This document shows, in pieces, positions 22,339 through 32,060 of a stretch of DNA of 64,000 nucleotides. The stretch spans positions 67,437,623 through 67,501,622 of the forward strand of contig NC_081861.1 of NCBI RefSeq assembly GCF_963259705.1. Reading direction: 5' to 3'. Made by a program: the position numbers and the translations under genes. A model generated the notes under the pieces. It did not search any database. It was not told the DNA's origin and was given only the letters and a program-made list of their open reading frames with translations. Position 1 is the first letter of the stretch. Every line of letters starts with the position of its first letter. Origin of the DNA: Myotis daubentonii (Eukaryota > Chordata > Mammalia > Chiroptera > Vespertilionidae).

Positions 22339-22596
22339 CAGCAATTTTCATCTGGTGTGCAGCAAGTATTTTTAAAACATGTAATACCTGACTATTTAGT
22401 CAGAGGCATTGACCTCTTTTCCCTTAGATTGTGAAATAAAAACAGCACACACAACAATAGCTGTCCAGTGTGAATGAATCAAAATTATACCTCTTTCTTT
22501 GTCAGATAGGCAAAAAATATATTTTTGGTGTGCCACAGAATTTTAGTAATTAGTTTATGTGTGCCATGAGATAAATAAAAAGGTTGAAAATTGCTG
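22339..22596. mobile_element. Non-autonomous hAT element, 258 bp
   Basis: Perfect 12-bp terminal inverted repeats CAGCAATTTTCA / TGAAAATTGCTG. Flanking octamers ctataagg / ttgtaagt are only partly alike, so the copy is old. No transposase. Confidence 0.75.
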
Positions 22597-22848
22597 TTGT
22601 AAGTAATTGACTCATGTGATTATGAAGGCTAAGGAGTCCATGATCTGCAGTCAGCAAGCTGGAGACAATGCAAACTGATGGTATAGCTCTAATAAAAATC
22701 TGAAGGCCTCAGAAGCAAGAGAGTCAATGGTGTAAATTCAAATTCAAGTCTGATGGTGGGAAAAGACTTACTTCTGAGCTTGAAAACAATAAGGTTGAGA
22801 AAAAGAATTATTTCCTACTCAGCTTTTATTGTATTCAGGCCTTCATTA
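22597..22848 (+). mobile_element. MLT2-like LTR, middle piece
   Basis: 'gactcatgtgattatgaagg', 'agcaagctggagaca', 'gatggtgtaaattc'-type text and 'gtattcaggccttca' follow the MLT2 order, continuing from 19795-19974. Confidence 0.7.
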
Positions 22849-23524
22849 TCTTATCTAATAAAGAGGGAATATGAAAATTGACTGTCACTCCATAACAGTC
22901 AAGATGGCTGAGCCCACAGTGGAGGCAGGGATTTTGTAACACAAGATGGCTGCACCCACAACAGAGGCAGGGATTCCGTAACACAAGATGGCTGCACCCA
23001 CAGCAGAGGCTGAGTTCCTGTAAAAAGCCTTAGCAAGAAATCATCAGGGATCTGAGGCAGTGTGGCTCTGGGCCAGAGCAGGGTACCTGAGGCTGTCTCC
23101 CCTGCCTGGTGGGGCTTGACAGGGGACCTCAGGCCATGAACCCACTCTAGTGCCAGGCTGGGGGACCTCAGGTTGTGCCCCCAACCTGGTAGGGCTTGAA
23201 GGGGGACCTCAGGCCACACCCCCTGCCCTGGCACTGGGCCAGGGGACCTGAGGCTGCACCCCCCGACCTGGCAGGGCTTGACAGGGATGGGGCTGGCTGG
23301 GTCTGGGTCTCGTGCAATTTCAAGGCACATGTGGGTGGGCGGGGACTTGACTCTGGGTCCCATGGCCTGCCCCAGACTCTGACAGGAGGGAGATTTTCAT
23401 ATACATTTTACTAATTTTCTTTCATCTCTGACACCTTTTTTATAGAGAAAGGGCAGATAGCAAAATTAAAATATTTCCTCTAATTCCCTTTTAATGTGCA
23501 GAATTTTATGCACCGGGTCACTAG
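22849..23524 (+). mobile_element. Non-autonomous Helitron, 676 bp, with helicase-type 3' tail
   Basis: The 5' end is A then TCTTATCTAATAAAGAGGGA. The 3' end is GTGCAGAATTTTATGCACCG, GGTCACTAG and T. The last 130 bp ('tacattttactaattttc', 'agagaaagggcagatagc') match the tail of the helicase-bearing Helitrons at 10975 and 58119. The interior has three CAAGATGGCTG motifs and about five GC-rich units of about 60 bp (23060-23300), whose antisense frame is not a gene. Confidence 0.92.
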
Positions 23525-23692
23525 TATTTAATAAAGGCCTCCCACATTGGGGAAGGAAATCTGCTTTATTCAGTCTACTAGTTCAAATATTAATCTCATC
23601 CAGAAACGTCCTCACAGACACACTTAGAAATAATGTTTAACCAAATTTCTGGAAATCTCATGGCCCATCAATTCAACACATAAAATTGTGTT
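23525..23692 (+). mobile_element. MLT2-like LTR, 3' piece
   Basis: 'cctcccacattggggaagg', 'ctgctttattcagtctacta', 'atccagaaacgtcctcacag' and 'acacataaaattg' match the MLT2 3' end. The Helitron sits exactly between the words 'cttcatta' and 'tatttaat'. Confidence 0.75.
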
Positions 23693-24002
23693 CTTTCACA
23701 TGTCCAAAAGATAGAGAGAAATTCTGCAACAAGAGATAAAAATAGATTAAATCTAGGAACTGTATTTGCATCTGGTCTAGATTTAGGTGATGAGATTTTT
23801 GAACATTGACTTAATGCTGCAGTGATATGAGACTTTGAAGATCTTGGAATGGGGTGAATATATTTTACATGTGAGAGAGACATCATTCAGTGGGAATAAG
23901 TGGGTGGGCTTTGGCAAGAACATCCCAAGATAACCCACAATGATTCATGCTTTATATAATCCCTTCCAATGAGTTTGGCAAAACTCTGACTTGTTTCTAG
24001 AC

Positions 24003-24219
24003 CAGCCGTGGGCAAACTACGGCCCACGGGCCAGATCCGGCCCATTTGAAATGAATAAAACTAAAAAAAAAAAAAAAGACCGTACCCTTTTATGTAATGA
24101 TGTTTACTTTGAATTTATATTAGTTAACACAAACACTCCATCCATGCTTTTGTTCCGGCCCTCCGGTCCAGTTTAAGAACCCATTGTGGCCCTCGAGTCA
24201 AAAAGTTTGCCCATCCCTG
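24003..24219. mobile_element. Non-autonomous hAT, 217 bp, copy 1
   Basis: Starts CAGCCGTGGGCAAACTACGG, ends AGTTTGCCCATCCCTG, with a perfect 8-bp target duplication ttctagac at 23995-24002 and 24220-24227. Two more copies in opposite orientation are at 32738 and 38724. It has an A-run inside and no transposase. Confidence 0.93.
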
Positions 24220-24276
24220 TTCTAGACAATAGAATCAGGCAAAGCTGAAGAGGCAATCATTGACATGATTATGTTA

Positions 24277-24340
24277 TCCTAGCTAATAAAAGGGTAATAT
24301 GCAAATTAACCATCACTCCAGTACAAAGATGGCAGCGCCC
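24277..24340 (+). mobile_element. Orphan Helitron 5' end
   Basis: A then TCCTAGCTAATAAAAGGG, followed by ATGCAAAT (24299-24306) and AAGATGGC (24326-24333). No matching hairpin/CTAG is found for more than 2 kb; the next 3' end is at 26670 and belongs, at least in its last 405 bp, to another Helitron. The right limit given is only the recognisable part. Confidence 0.8.
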
Positions 24341-25520
24341 ATAGCAACAAAGATGGAGGTGCCTGTAGGAGCCATGGAGCCTGCGGAGCGGGCGGGATGC
24401 TTGCCTTCCAAGCCTCCCACACTCCCAGGCCTGCTAGCAGCCAAGGGAGACATTTGGGGAGTGCAGTGGGGAGACGTGCGGGGAATGAGCTGGGTTCCTG
24501 GTCTAGGGGTTCCAAATCTGCTGTTGGTTCCTTTTACTGCTGATTCCCGTCCTTGCAGGTATCCTCCATGCAAAAGCTGTTCAGTGCAAATATGTCATGT
24601 CCTAATGGGTAAATCCTAAACTGAATGAGTGTCACACCTGGGCAACCTAACTCCCATTAGAAAAAGGACCTGGGAGGAGGGATTAGGAATCATGAAACCA
24701 TTGTAACCTGGTTAGTCTCCAGAACTGCTTTCAAATACAGGCAGTCTGATACCCTTCCAAACACCATCTGAGCTAAACCTGAGAACCAAGGTATTTTCAA
24801 GGCCCAAAGTTGATGGGGGTAAGGGGGCAAGGGAGCAAAGCAAGCAGAAGAGCCAATCAACCAAAGATGCAGGAGCCTAACTAACATAACGCAGAGAAAT
24901 GTCTTGACCACCAATGATCTCCCACAGACGTGGTGCCCACACCCAGCTGGGGGGAGGGAGTGTGTACCTGCGGAATTTAAGGCCTCCGGCAGCAGGGAAA
25001 GTGAGGCATCCCTAAGTAAGTATTTTTTGTACATGTCCCACAGTCAAGAAGCAGAGTGAGAATCAAGAAGTGAAGTCTTACCTCAGTGCTTGGGTGTTTA
25101 AAAGTATCTAAAAATAGCAGTTTCATCACAGAGTCCACCACCATGCTTGCCCTGATGGGAGGTGTGCGGAGGATTTCCGGGGCAGCCCTATAACCTCCAG
25201 GCTGTGACAGCAGCTCTGGAGAGGGAGAGGCTGCAGCACTTCCTGTCTGAAGTGCTAACGCTGCAAACCTTGGACTATCTCCAGCAGGGCAGAGAAAGGC
25301 TGAGAGAGGAGAGGTGGGTAAGGTGGCTCCAGTGGTCCAAATACTGTGATTGTCTCGAGTTAACTAGCCTCAGCGCCCTCCAGGGCAGCCTCAGTGCCAG
25401 TGCAGAGGAGGCTTTGGAAAGGGTGGTGGTGAGGAGAATGCTTCTGGCTCCGGATACCCAGTGAAACTGCTGTCAGGAGCCTTTCTAGGGCTGGAAGGAA
25501 AAGACAGCAATGAGTGAAGA
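24341..25520 (+). other. Unclassified GC-rich, exon-like segment
   Basis: A non-repetitive-looking stretch between the orphan Helitron 5' end and a SINE. It holds a good ATG context at 25143 (ccaccATGC) but that frame stops after 16 codons, and a 100-codon frame at 25162-25464. The composition resembles mammalian coding/UTR sequence rather than the AT-rich flanks. It could be host sequence carried by a Helitron, an old retrocopy, or part of a real locus. Confidence 0.35.
25162..25464 (+). pseudogene. Unrecognised 100-codon frame, possible captured exon or retrocopy
   Basis: I do not recognise the protein. The frame is rich in Leu, Glu and Arg with heptad-like spacing (ALERERLQHFLSEVL, QQGRERLREERWVRWL) and few Cys, so one or two amphipathic or coiled-coil helices are likely. 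It shows no signal peptide or membrane segment. Codon composition is GC-rich, unlike the surrounding transposons. An AGGTGGGTAAGG donor-like string lies within it. No poly(A) tail or duplications were found, which argues against a simple recent retrocopy. Confidence 0.3.
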
Positions 25521-25668
25521 ATAATGTCTCAAAATGAAGAGGTTGTTTTTGTGTTTGTTTTTTTGTTTGTTTGTTTGTTTGTTTTTTCTCATCAGCAAAA
25601 TGTGAATATTACCTAACCCACAGACTTTACAAGAATTAATTGAAATAAAATTCCAGAAATTGTATAAT

Positions 25669-25905
25669 GGCCTGGCTGAAGTGGATAGGTTGGTTGAGCG
25701 TGAGTGTGGTCCTGTGCATGCAAAGGTTATAGGTTTGATTTTAAGTTAGGGCACATACTTGGCACATACCTGGCACATACCTGGGTTTCAAGTTGGATCC
25801 CTTAACGGGGCTTCTTAGGAAGGCAACTTAAGGGATGTTTCTTGCATTGATGTTTCTCTCTCTCTATCCCTCTCCCTTCCACTCTCTCTAAAAATCAATG
25901 GAAAA
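25669..25905 (+). mobile_element. Ves-type SINE, diverged
   Basis: 'ggcctggctgaagtggatag' head, tandem 'ggcacatacctggcacata' inside, then 'gatgtttctctctctctatc' and an A-rich end. More diverged than the other copies. Confidence 0.75.
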
Positions 25906-25961
25906 ATGAACTAATGCCATATCTACAAACGTGGATAATCTAAATGAAAAAGAAGTGGGGG

Positions 25962-26188
25962 AGGCCTAACCGTTTGGGCTCAGTGGATAGATCATCCACC
26001 TGAGGACTGAAGGGTCCCAGGTTCGATTCTGGTCAAGGGCATGTACCTTGGTTGTGGGCACATCCCCAGTTGGGGGTGTGCAGGAGGCAGCTGATGGATG
26101 TTTCTCTCTCATTGATGTTCCTCTATCCCTCTCTCTTCTTCTCCATTAAAAAAAATCAATAAGATATATTTATAAAAAAAAAAAAAAC
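25962..26188 (+). mobile_element. Ves-type SINE
   Basis: 'ggcctaaccgtttgggctca', 'ggttcgattctggtcaaggg' (B-box region), 'caggaggcagctgatggatg' and a terminal A-run of 14. Confidence 0.93.
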
Positions 26189-26265
26189 AGGGTAAAAGAG
26201 GTTGAATATGTATTGTATAATTTAAAGCATTTAAAAAATATAACTTTTTAGGGGCATATATGTTA

Positions 26266-26670
26266 TCTATAGTAATAAAATGGTAATATGCTAATTAGAC
26301 CAGACATCTTTCAGACATCCATCCGGATGTCCTTCTGGACAAAGCCACGATGGTGGGGGACCGAGGCAGAGGCAGTTACAGGCAATCAGGCTGGCAGGCA
26401 GAGGCAGTTAGGGGTGATCAGGCAGGCAAGGGAGCAGTTAGAGGTGATCCAGCTGGCAGTGGAGAAGTTAGGGGTGATCAGGCCAGCGGACAGAGGTGCT
26501 TAGAGGTGATCAGGCAGACGGGCAGAGTGGTTAGGGGTGATCAGGCAGGCAGGCAGGTGAGCAGTTAGGAGCCAGTGGTCCCAGATTACGAGAGGGGTCC
26601 CGGATTGGAGATGGTGCAGGCTGGGCTGAGGGACCCCTCCTTGCACGAATTTCATGCACCAGGTCTCTAG
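26266..26670 (+). mobile_element. Non-autonomous Helitron, 405 bp
   Basis: The 5' end is A then TCTATAGTAATAAAATGG. The 3' end is TTGCACGAATTTCATGCACC, AGGTCTCTAG and T. The interior (26390-26580) has about seven short units of 'ggtgatcaggcaggcag'. Short frames at 26288 and 26350 come from those units. Confidence 0.92.
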
Positions 26671-26859
26671 TATTAAATAAGAGTCTGTCTTAGCCTAGTA
26701 GAAAAATATATTATTTCTCTGGTTTTGAAATATGGGAGTATGTTGACACATAGCAAGAGATTACTGATAATTAGATAGACAAATATAAAAGGTAGATACA
26801 AATATTTTTTTAAAAGTCTTCTGTATAATACTAGATATTTAATCTTCTTGTTGTTGTTC

Positions 26860-27722
26860 TTCATTCCTTCCTGAAAATCTGAAATCCCATCTGTTTCCTT
26901 CTGGTATCTTCAGTCCGAAAAACTTTTTTTAGCATTTCTTATAGGGCATATCTGCTGGAGACAAATTGTTTTATATTTTATATGTCTAAAAATGTCTTTA
27001 ACTTCTCTTTAATGTTATAAAAATAAATTGTTGATGTATAATTTCAAACAGTAAAATGCTTATATTTAATTCGTAGTTTGATAACTTTGTCATAAGTAAA
27101 CAACAACCATACACTTATGTTTATAACCATTAAAACTCTGCCTCCCATCCCAAAAAGTATACAATACTGATCACTTGATTACAATAATATTTCCTAGAGT
27201 TTTATATAAATGTAATCTTACAGCATATTTTCTTTAGTGCTTAGAATATAGTGATCCCAAGGGTTATACATGTTGCTGTGTATATCAGAATTTCATTCTT
27301 TTTTATTATTGGGTAGCATTCCTTTGTGTGGATATACAACAATTTGTTTATTTATTCTCTTGTTTATATTATTTGGATAGCTTTCAGTTTTTCTATATTA
27401 TAACTAAAACTATTATTAGCATTTATAAACAAGTCTGTTTATGGAATTATGTTTTCTATCTTGGATAAGTACCTAAGATTGGAGTTGCTGAGTTATGGGT
27501 AGGTGTATTGTTAAACTAAGAAATGATAAGATAATTTTCCAAAAAATTGTACTATTTTCTATTTACATCAGCAGTATCATGAGAGACCCAGTTGTACCAT
27601 ATACTTGCTAACACATGTTATAGTCTAGTACTTTTTAAATTTTAACTTTTCTAGTGGGTGCATAGTATCATGTAATTTTACTTTCAATTTACATGTCTTT
27701 GGTGACAAATAATCTTGAACAC
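26860..27722 (-). mobile_element. Old LINE-1, antisense
   Basis: 'ttagcatttcttatagggca', 'gggtagcattcctttgtgtgg', 'atgggtaggtgtattg', 'acatgtctttggtgac': diverged reverse-complement L1. It continues at 28214-28288 and 29604-29690 after removal of an MLT1 LTR and a composite Helitron. Confidence 0.65.
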
Positions 27723-28213
27723 TGTGGTAGAAGAACAATGTTATACCAAAGATGTCCATATCACAATCCCCAGAATTTATGAATATGTTATCTTATATGA
27801 CAAAAGGGACTGTACAGGTCTGATTCAATTTTAAGGACCTTTACATAAGATTATCTTGGATCATCTGAGAAGGTGCAAACTAAAGTATATGAGTCCTTAA
27901 AAATGGAGAGACTTCCCATCTGATGTTGGGGTCAGGGAGATGTGACTACAGAAGAATGGTCAAAGATTTAAGGCTGCTGACTTTGAAAATAGAGGAAGGG
28001 GAGCATGCAGTGAGGAAGTGGGTGTCTTTAGAAGTTGAAAAGGCAGAAAGGAGTCTTTTCTAGAGCCTGTAAGAAGGAATGCATACCTATTAAATTTAAC
28101 CTAGAAAGATAAATATTTGATTTTTAACCTGCAGAACTATGAGATAATAAATTTGTGTTGCTTTAAACCACTAAATGGTCATTTGGCCTAGTAGTCATAG
28201 AAAATTAATGCCA
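27723..28213 (+). mobile_element. MLT1 solo LTR (ERVL-MaLR)
   Basis: From TGTGGTAGAAGAACAATG to 'catagaaaattaatgcca' it follows MLT1 in order: 'aaagatgtccatatcacaat', 'gacaaaagggactgtacag', 'ctagagcctgtaagaagga', 'gataataaatttgtgttgct'. It contains the AATAAA signal. It sits inside the antisense L1, which resumes as 'gtgcttatttgccatctat'. An old endogenous-retrovirus-like LTR with no genes. Confidence 0.88.
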
Positions 28214-28623
28214 GTATGTTTTATCGTGCTTATTTGCCATCTATATATCTCCTTTGGTCAGTTTCTGCTCAAATATTTTATTAAACTACTAGAGGCCCGG
28301 TGCACAAAAATTTGTGCACTCGGGGGTGGGGGTCCCTCAGCCCAGCCTATAACCTCTTGCAGTCTGCGACCCCTCAGAGGATGTCCACCTGCTGGCTTAG
28401 ACCTGCTCCCTAGGGGATTGGGCCCAAGCTGGCAGTCAGACATCCCTCTGGCAGCCCGGCAGCCCTCAGGGGATGTCCACTTGCCAGCGGGGAGCAGGCC
28501 TAAGCTGCAGTCAGACATCCTTAGCGCTGCTGAGGAGGCAGGAGAGTCTCCAACCACCACCACTGTACTGGCAGCCATCAGCCTGGCTTCTGGCTGAGCA
28601 GAGCTCCTCCTGTGGAAGCGCAC

Positions 28624-28641
28624 TGACCACCAGAGGGCAGC
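28624..28641 (+). promoter_or_regulatory. CTCF consensus motif inside Helitron
   Basis: TGACCACCAGAGGGCAGC fits YGRCCASYAGRGGGCRSY at every position. An opposed partner lies 15 bp away. Confidence 0.6.
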
Positions 28642-28656
28642 TCCTGCATTGAGCGT

Positions 28657-28673
28657 CTGCTCCCTGGTGGTCA
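28657..28673 (-). promoter_or_regulatory. CTCF-like motif, opposed partner
   Basis: On the minus strand TGACCACCAGGGAGCAG, one mismatch in the GGGC core. Forms an inverted pair with 28624-28641. Confidence 0.45.
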
Positions 28674-28753
28674 GTGCATGTCATAGTGATGAGTCATTCC
28701 CAGTCCTTCTGCTGTTAGGATCAGTTTGCATGTTACCCTTTTATTATATAGGA

Positions 28754-29603
28754 TAGAGGCCTGGTGCATGGGTGGGGGCCGGCTGGTTTGCCCTGAAGGG
28801 TGTCCTGGATCAGGGTGGGGGTCCCAATGGGTTGCCTGGCCAGTCTGGGTGAGCAGCTGATGGGTGTTTGCAGGCTGGTCACATCCCCTTCAGGGTGGGG
28901 GTCCCCACTGGGGAGCCCGGCCAGGCTGGGTGAGGGGCTGATGGCTGTTTGCAGGCTGGTCAAGCCCCCCCCAAGTGGGCACCCTCACCCCATGGAGGTT
29001 TGGCCAGCCTGGGTGAGGGGCTGATAGCTGTTTTCAGGCTGGCCACACCCTCTTTAGGGTGGGGGGTCCCCACTGGGGTTCCTGGCCAGTCTGGGTGAGG
29101 GGCTGAGGGCCATCTTCAGGCTGGCCAAGCCCCGCCCGGTGACGAAAGCTCCCAGCCTCTCCTTTTTTTCTTTTCTTTTTTTTTATTCTGGGATTTATTT
29201 ACCTTCTATAATTGAAACTTTGTAGCCTTGAGAGGAGCTCAGAGCCAGCCAGGGCGGGCAGGAGAGAGGCTTGGCTTCCTCCATCACCAGGAGCAACCCA
29301 CTCCTGCTCGCTGCGGCTTCGTGGCCACAGCCAACTGAAAATAGGTATCTGGGGTTTATTTACCTTCTATAATTGAAACTTTGTTGCTTTGAGTGGAGCT
29401 CAGAGCTGGCCACGGCAGGCGGAAAGCTTGGCTTTCTCCATCATTGGGGCAACCAAACCTCCTGCTTGCTCCAGCTCCGTGGCTGCCGGCAGCCATCTTG
29501 GTTAGGTTAATTTGCATATAGTCGTTCTGATTGGCTTGTGGGTGTGGCTTAAGGTTTAGTGATGGTATGGTCAATCTGCATGTTTGTCTTTTATTAGTGT
29601 AGA
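28754..29603 (-). mobile_element. Helitron composite C, upstream unit
   Basis: Starts TAGAGGCCTGGTGCATGG directly after GGA of the other unit (same G-less junction as composites A and B). It has three to four diverged 80-bp repeats (28805-29125). Toward the 5' end: GCCATCTTGG and ATTTGCAT (about 29490-29520). Ends TCTTTTATTAGTGTAGA then T. Host L1 resumes at 29604. Confidence 0.92.
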
Positions 29604-30089
29604 TTGGATTGTATGGATTTTTATAACTGAGTTTTAGAAATTGTTTATAATTACTGGGCACAAGTCTTTTGTCTAGCATATTGCATTTGTTTTTATTGCT
29701 GCATAAGTTATTACAACTTACCAACTTAAATTAGCTTAATTTATTATCTTACAATATCAATGGGCTATCAAGTTGTGAATGCCTTCCCTGGGTCTAATTT
29801 TTAAGCAAAAACCAAAATGTAGATGGGGCTGTAATTCATAACTGAGTCTCAGTGTTATTTTTTATGACTATTAGTTTTTTGAACAGTCTGTTTTCTTGTC
29901 CCTACATAACTGAGGTCCCTGTTTTCTTGTTAGTTGTTTTTCAGGAATCACTCTGTGTCTGGAGAAGATCCATACTTCCTTGTCATGTGACTGCTATAAG
30001 ATGTTTAAAACATATATGTTTGTTTTCTTCCAGGTAGCAGGAACACATTTACTGCTGAATCTCATTTGTTTTAAATATGCACTCATTTT

Positions 30090-30564
30090 ATGGGCAGAGG
30101 ACCTGAATAGTCACTTCTCCAAAGAGGAAACTCATATCACCAATAAACATATGAATAGAGGTACAACATCACTAATTATCAAATAAATGTAAATTAAACC
30201 CACAATGATATACCATTTCACACATGTCAGAATGGCTATCACCAATAAATAAAAAACAAGTCAGGACGTGGAGAAAAAGGAGCCCTAATGTATTCTTGGT
30301 GGGAATACAAATGTGTGCAGCCACTATGGAAACAGTACAGATGATCCTCAAAAAATTTAAAAATGGAACTCCCTTATGATCCAGTGATTCCATTACTACA
30401 TTTATACCTGAAGAAACCCAAAGCACTAGTTCAGAAGAATATAGGCACCTCTTTGTTAATTGCAGTGTTATTTACAATAGCCAAGATATGGAAGCAAACC
30501 AATTTCTCATCAATAGATTATTAGATAAAGAAGAAGTGGTACACATATGCAATTATATATTAAA
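30090..30564 (+). mobile_element. LINE-1 3' part, left of Helitron
   Basis: Sense L1: 'agaggacctgaatagtcact', 'tgatataccatttcacacat', 'agccactatggaaacagtac', 'aatagccaagatatgg'. The L1 continues at 31549 as 'gaccatcaaaaagaataaa' through 32060. Confidence 0.85.
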
Positions 30565-30904
30565 CTAGAGGCCCGGTGCACAAAAATTTGTGCACTCGGG
30601 GGGTGGGGGTCCCTCAGCCCCGCCTGTGCCCTCTCTCAGTCTGGAACCCCTCGGGGGATGTCCACCTGCTGGCTTAGGCCCACTCCCCGGGGGATCAGGC
30701 CTAAGCTGGCACTCAGACATCTCTCTGGCAGCCTGGGAGCCCTCCAGTGATGTCCACTTGCCAGCAGGGAGCAGGTCTAAGCTGTAGTTAGTTAGACATC
30801 CTTAGAGCTGATGAAGAGGCAAGAGAGGCTCCCGCCACCACTGCTGTACTGGCAGCCATCAGCCTGGCTCGAGGCTGAGCAAAGCTCCCCCTGTGGGAGT
30901 GCAC

Positions 30905-30922
30905 TGACCACCAGGGGGCAGC
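30905..30922 (+). promoter_or_regulatory. CTCF consensus motif inside Helitron
   Basis: TGACCACCAGGGGGCAGC is a full match to YGRCCASYAGRGGGCRSY. Fifteen bases separate it from an equally good opposed copy. Confidence 0.65.
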
Positions 30923-30937
30923 TCCTGCATTGAGCAT

Positions 30938-30954
30938 CTGCCCCCTGGTGGTCA
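30938..30954 (-). promoter_or_regulatory. CTCF consensus motif, opposed partner
   Basis: On the minus strand TGACCACCAGGGGGCAG, a full core match. With 30905-30922 it makes a tight inverted pair. Confidence 0.62.
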
Positions 30955-31032
30955 GTGTGTGTCATAGTGACCAGTCATTCCCAGTTGTTCTGCTTAGGGT
31001 CAATTTGCATATTACCCTTTTATTATATAGGA

Positions 31033-31548
31033 TAGAGGCCTGGTGCACCGGTGGGGGATGGCTGGTTTTCCCTGAAGGGTGTCCTGGATCAGGTTGGGGG
31101 TCCTGCTGGGGTGTCTGGCTAGCATGGGTGAGGGGCTGAGGGCTGTTTTCAGGCTGTACACACCCCCTTTAGGGTGGAGGTCCCCACTGGGGTGCCTGGC
31201 CAGCCTGGGTGAGGGGCTGATGGTTGTTTTCAGTCTGGCCACATCCCCCAGCGACCCAAGCTCCCAGCCTCTCCTTTTTTTATTTTTCTGGGATTTATTT
31301 ATCTTCTATAATTGATTCTTTGTAGCCTTGAGCTTAGCCCAGGGCCGGCCAGGGCAGGCGCAAAGCTTGGCTTCCTCCATCACCAGGGGCAACCCAAGCC
31401 TCCTGATTGCTCCAGCTCTGTGGCTGCCATCTTAGTTGGGTTAATTTGCATACTTGTTCCTGATTGGCTGATGGGCGTGGCTGGTGGGCATGGCTTGAGC
31501 ATAGCAGAGTGATGGTTAATTTGCATGTTTCTCTTTTATTATATAGGA
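31033..31548 (-). mobile_element. Helitron composite D, upstream unit
   Basis: Starts TAGAGGCCTGGTGCACCGG directly after GGA. It has about two 80-bp units. 'gctgccatcttag' and ATTTGCAT (31444-31451 and 31519-31526) lie near the 5' end. Ends TTTATTATATAGGA then T. The whole composite sits between A and T of an L1 copy. Confidence 0.93.
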
Positions 31549-32060
31549 TGACCATCAAAAAGAATAAAATCTTACCATTTGTGCTAGTATGTGTTGACAC
31601 AGAGGGTATTGTGCTAAGTAAAATAAAACAATCAGAAAAAGACAAATACCATATTATTTCACTTATATGTGAAATCTAAAGAACAAAATAATCCCCAAAA
31701 TATAAAATTAAAATAGACTCATGAATACAGAGAACAGATTGAAGGTTACCAGAGGGGAAGGATTTCTTCTCAGGGTTGGAAAGTATAGCATAGTAAATAT
31801 AGTCCATAATACAATAATACATAGAGTGCAGGGAAAGGGGAACACTTGTAATACTTTCAACAATAAAGATAAATGATAAATAAATAAGTAAATAAATAAC
31901 ATTGTAATAAATATGTACAGTGCCAGGTGTGTACTTAAAACACTGAGGGGAGCATGGTGTAAAGTACATAATTGTCTAAATACTATGCTGTACACCTGAA
32001 ACTAATGCAAAATAATATTAAATGTAAACTATAACTGAAAAATAAAATTGAAAAGAATTA
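31549..32060 (+). mobile_element. LINE-1 3' part, right of Helitron
   Basis: Continues 30090-30564: ORF2 end, 'tcatgaatacagagaacaga' and 3' UTR text ending in an A-rich stretch near 32060. Confidence 0.85.

Larger units (their letters stand above)
28289..28753 (-). mobile_element. Helitron composite C, downstream unit with paired CTCF motifs
   Basis: Left end A then CTAGAGGCCCGGTGCACAAA with the hairpin; right end ...CCCTTTTATTATATAGGA. It carries inverted CTCF-like motifs at 28624-28641 (+) and 28657-28673 (-). It is fused without spacer to the next unit. Confidence 0.92.
30565..31032 (-). mobile_element. Helitron composite D, downstream unit with paired CTCF motifs
   Basis: Left end A then CTAGAGGCCCGGTGCACAAA; right end ...CCTTTTATTATATAGGA. 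A close relative of 28289-28753. The inverted CTCF consensus pair is at 30905-30922 (+) and 30938-30954 (-). Octamer ATTTGCAT at 31003-31010. Confidence 0.93.

Noticed and set aside
22339..22596. Assignment to SPIN
   Set aside because: The ends and interior differ from SPIN (CAGCAATTTTCA, 'tgtgccatgagataaa'); it is a different, older hAT family.
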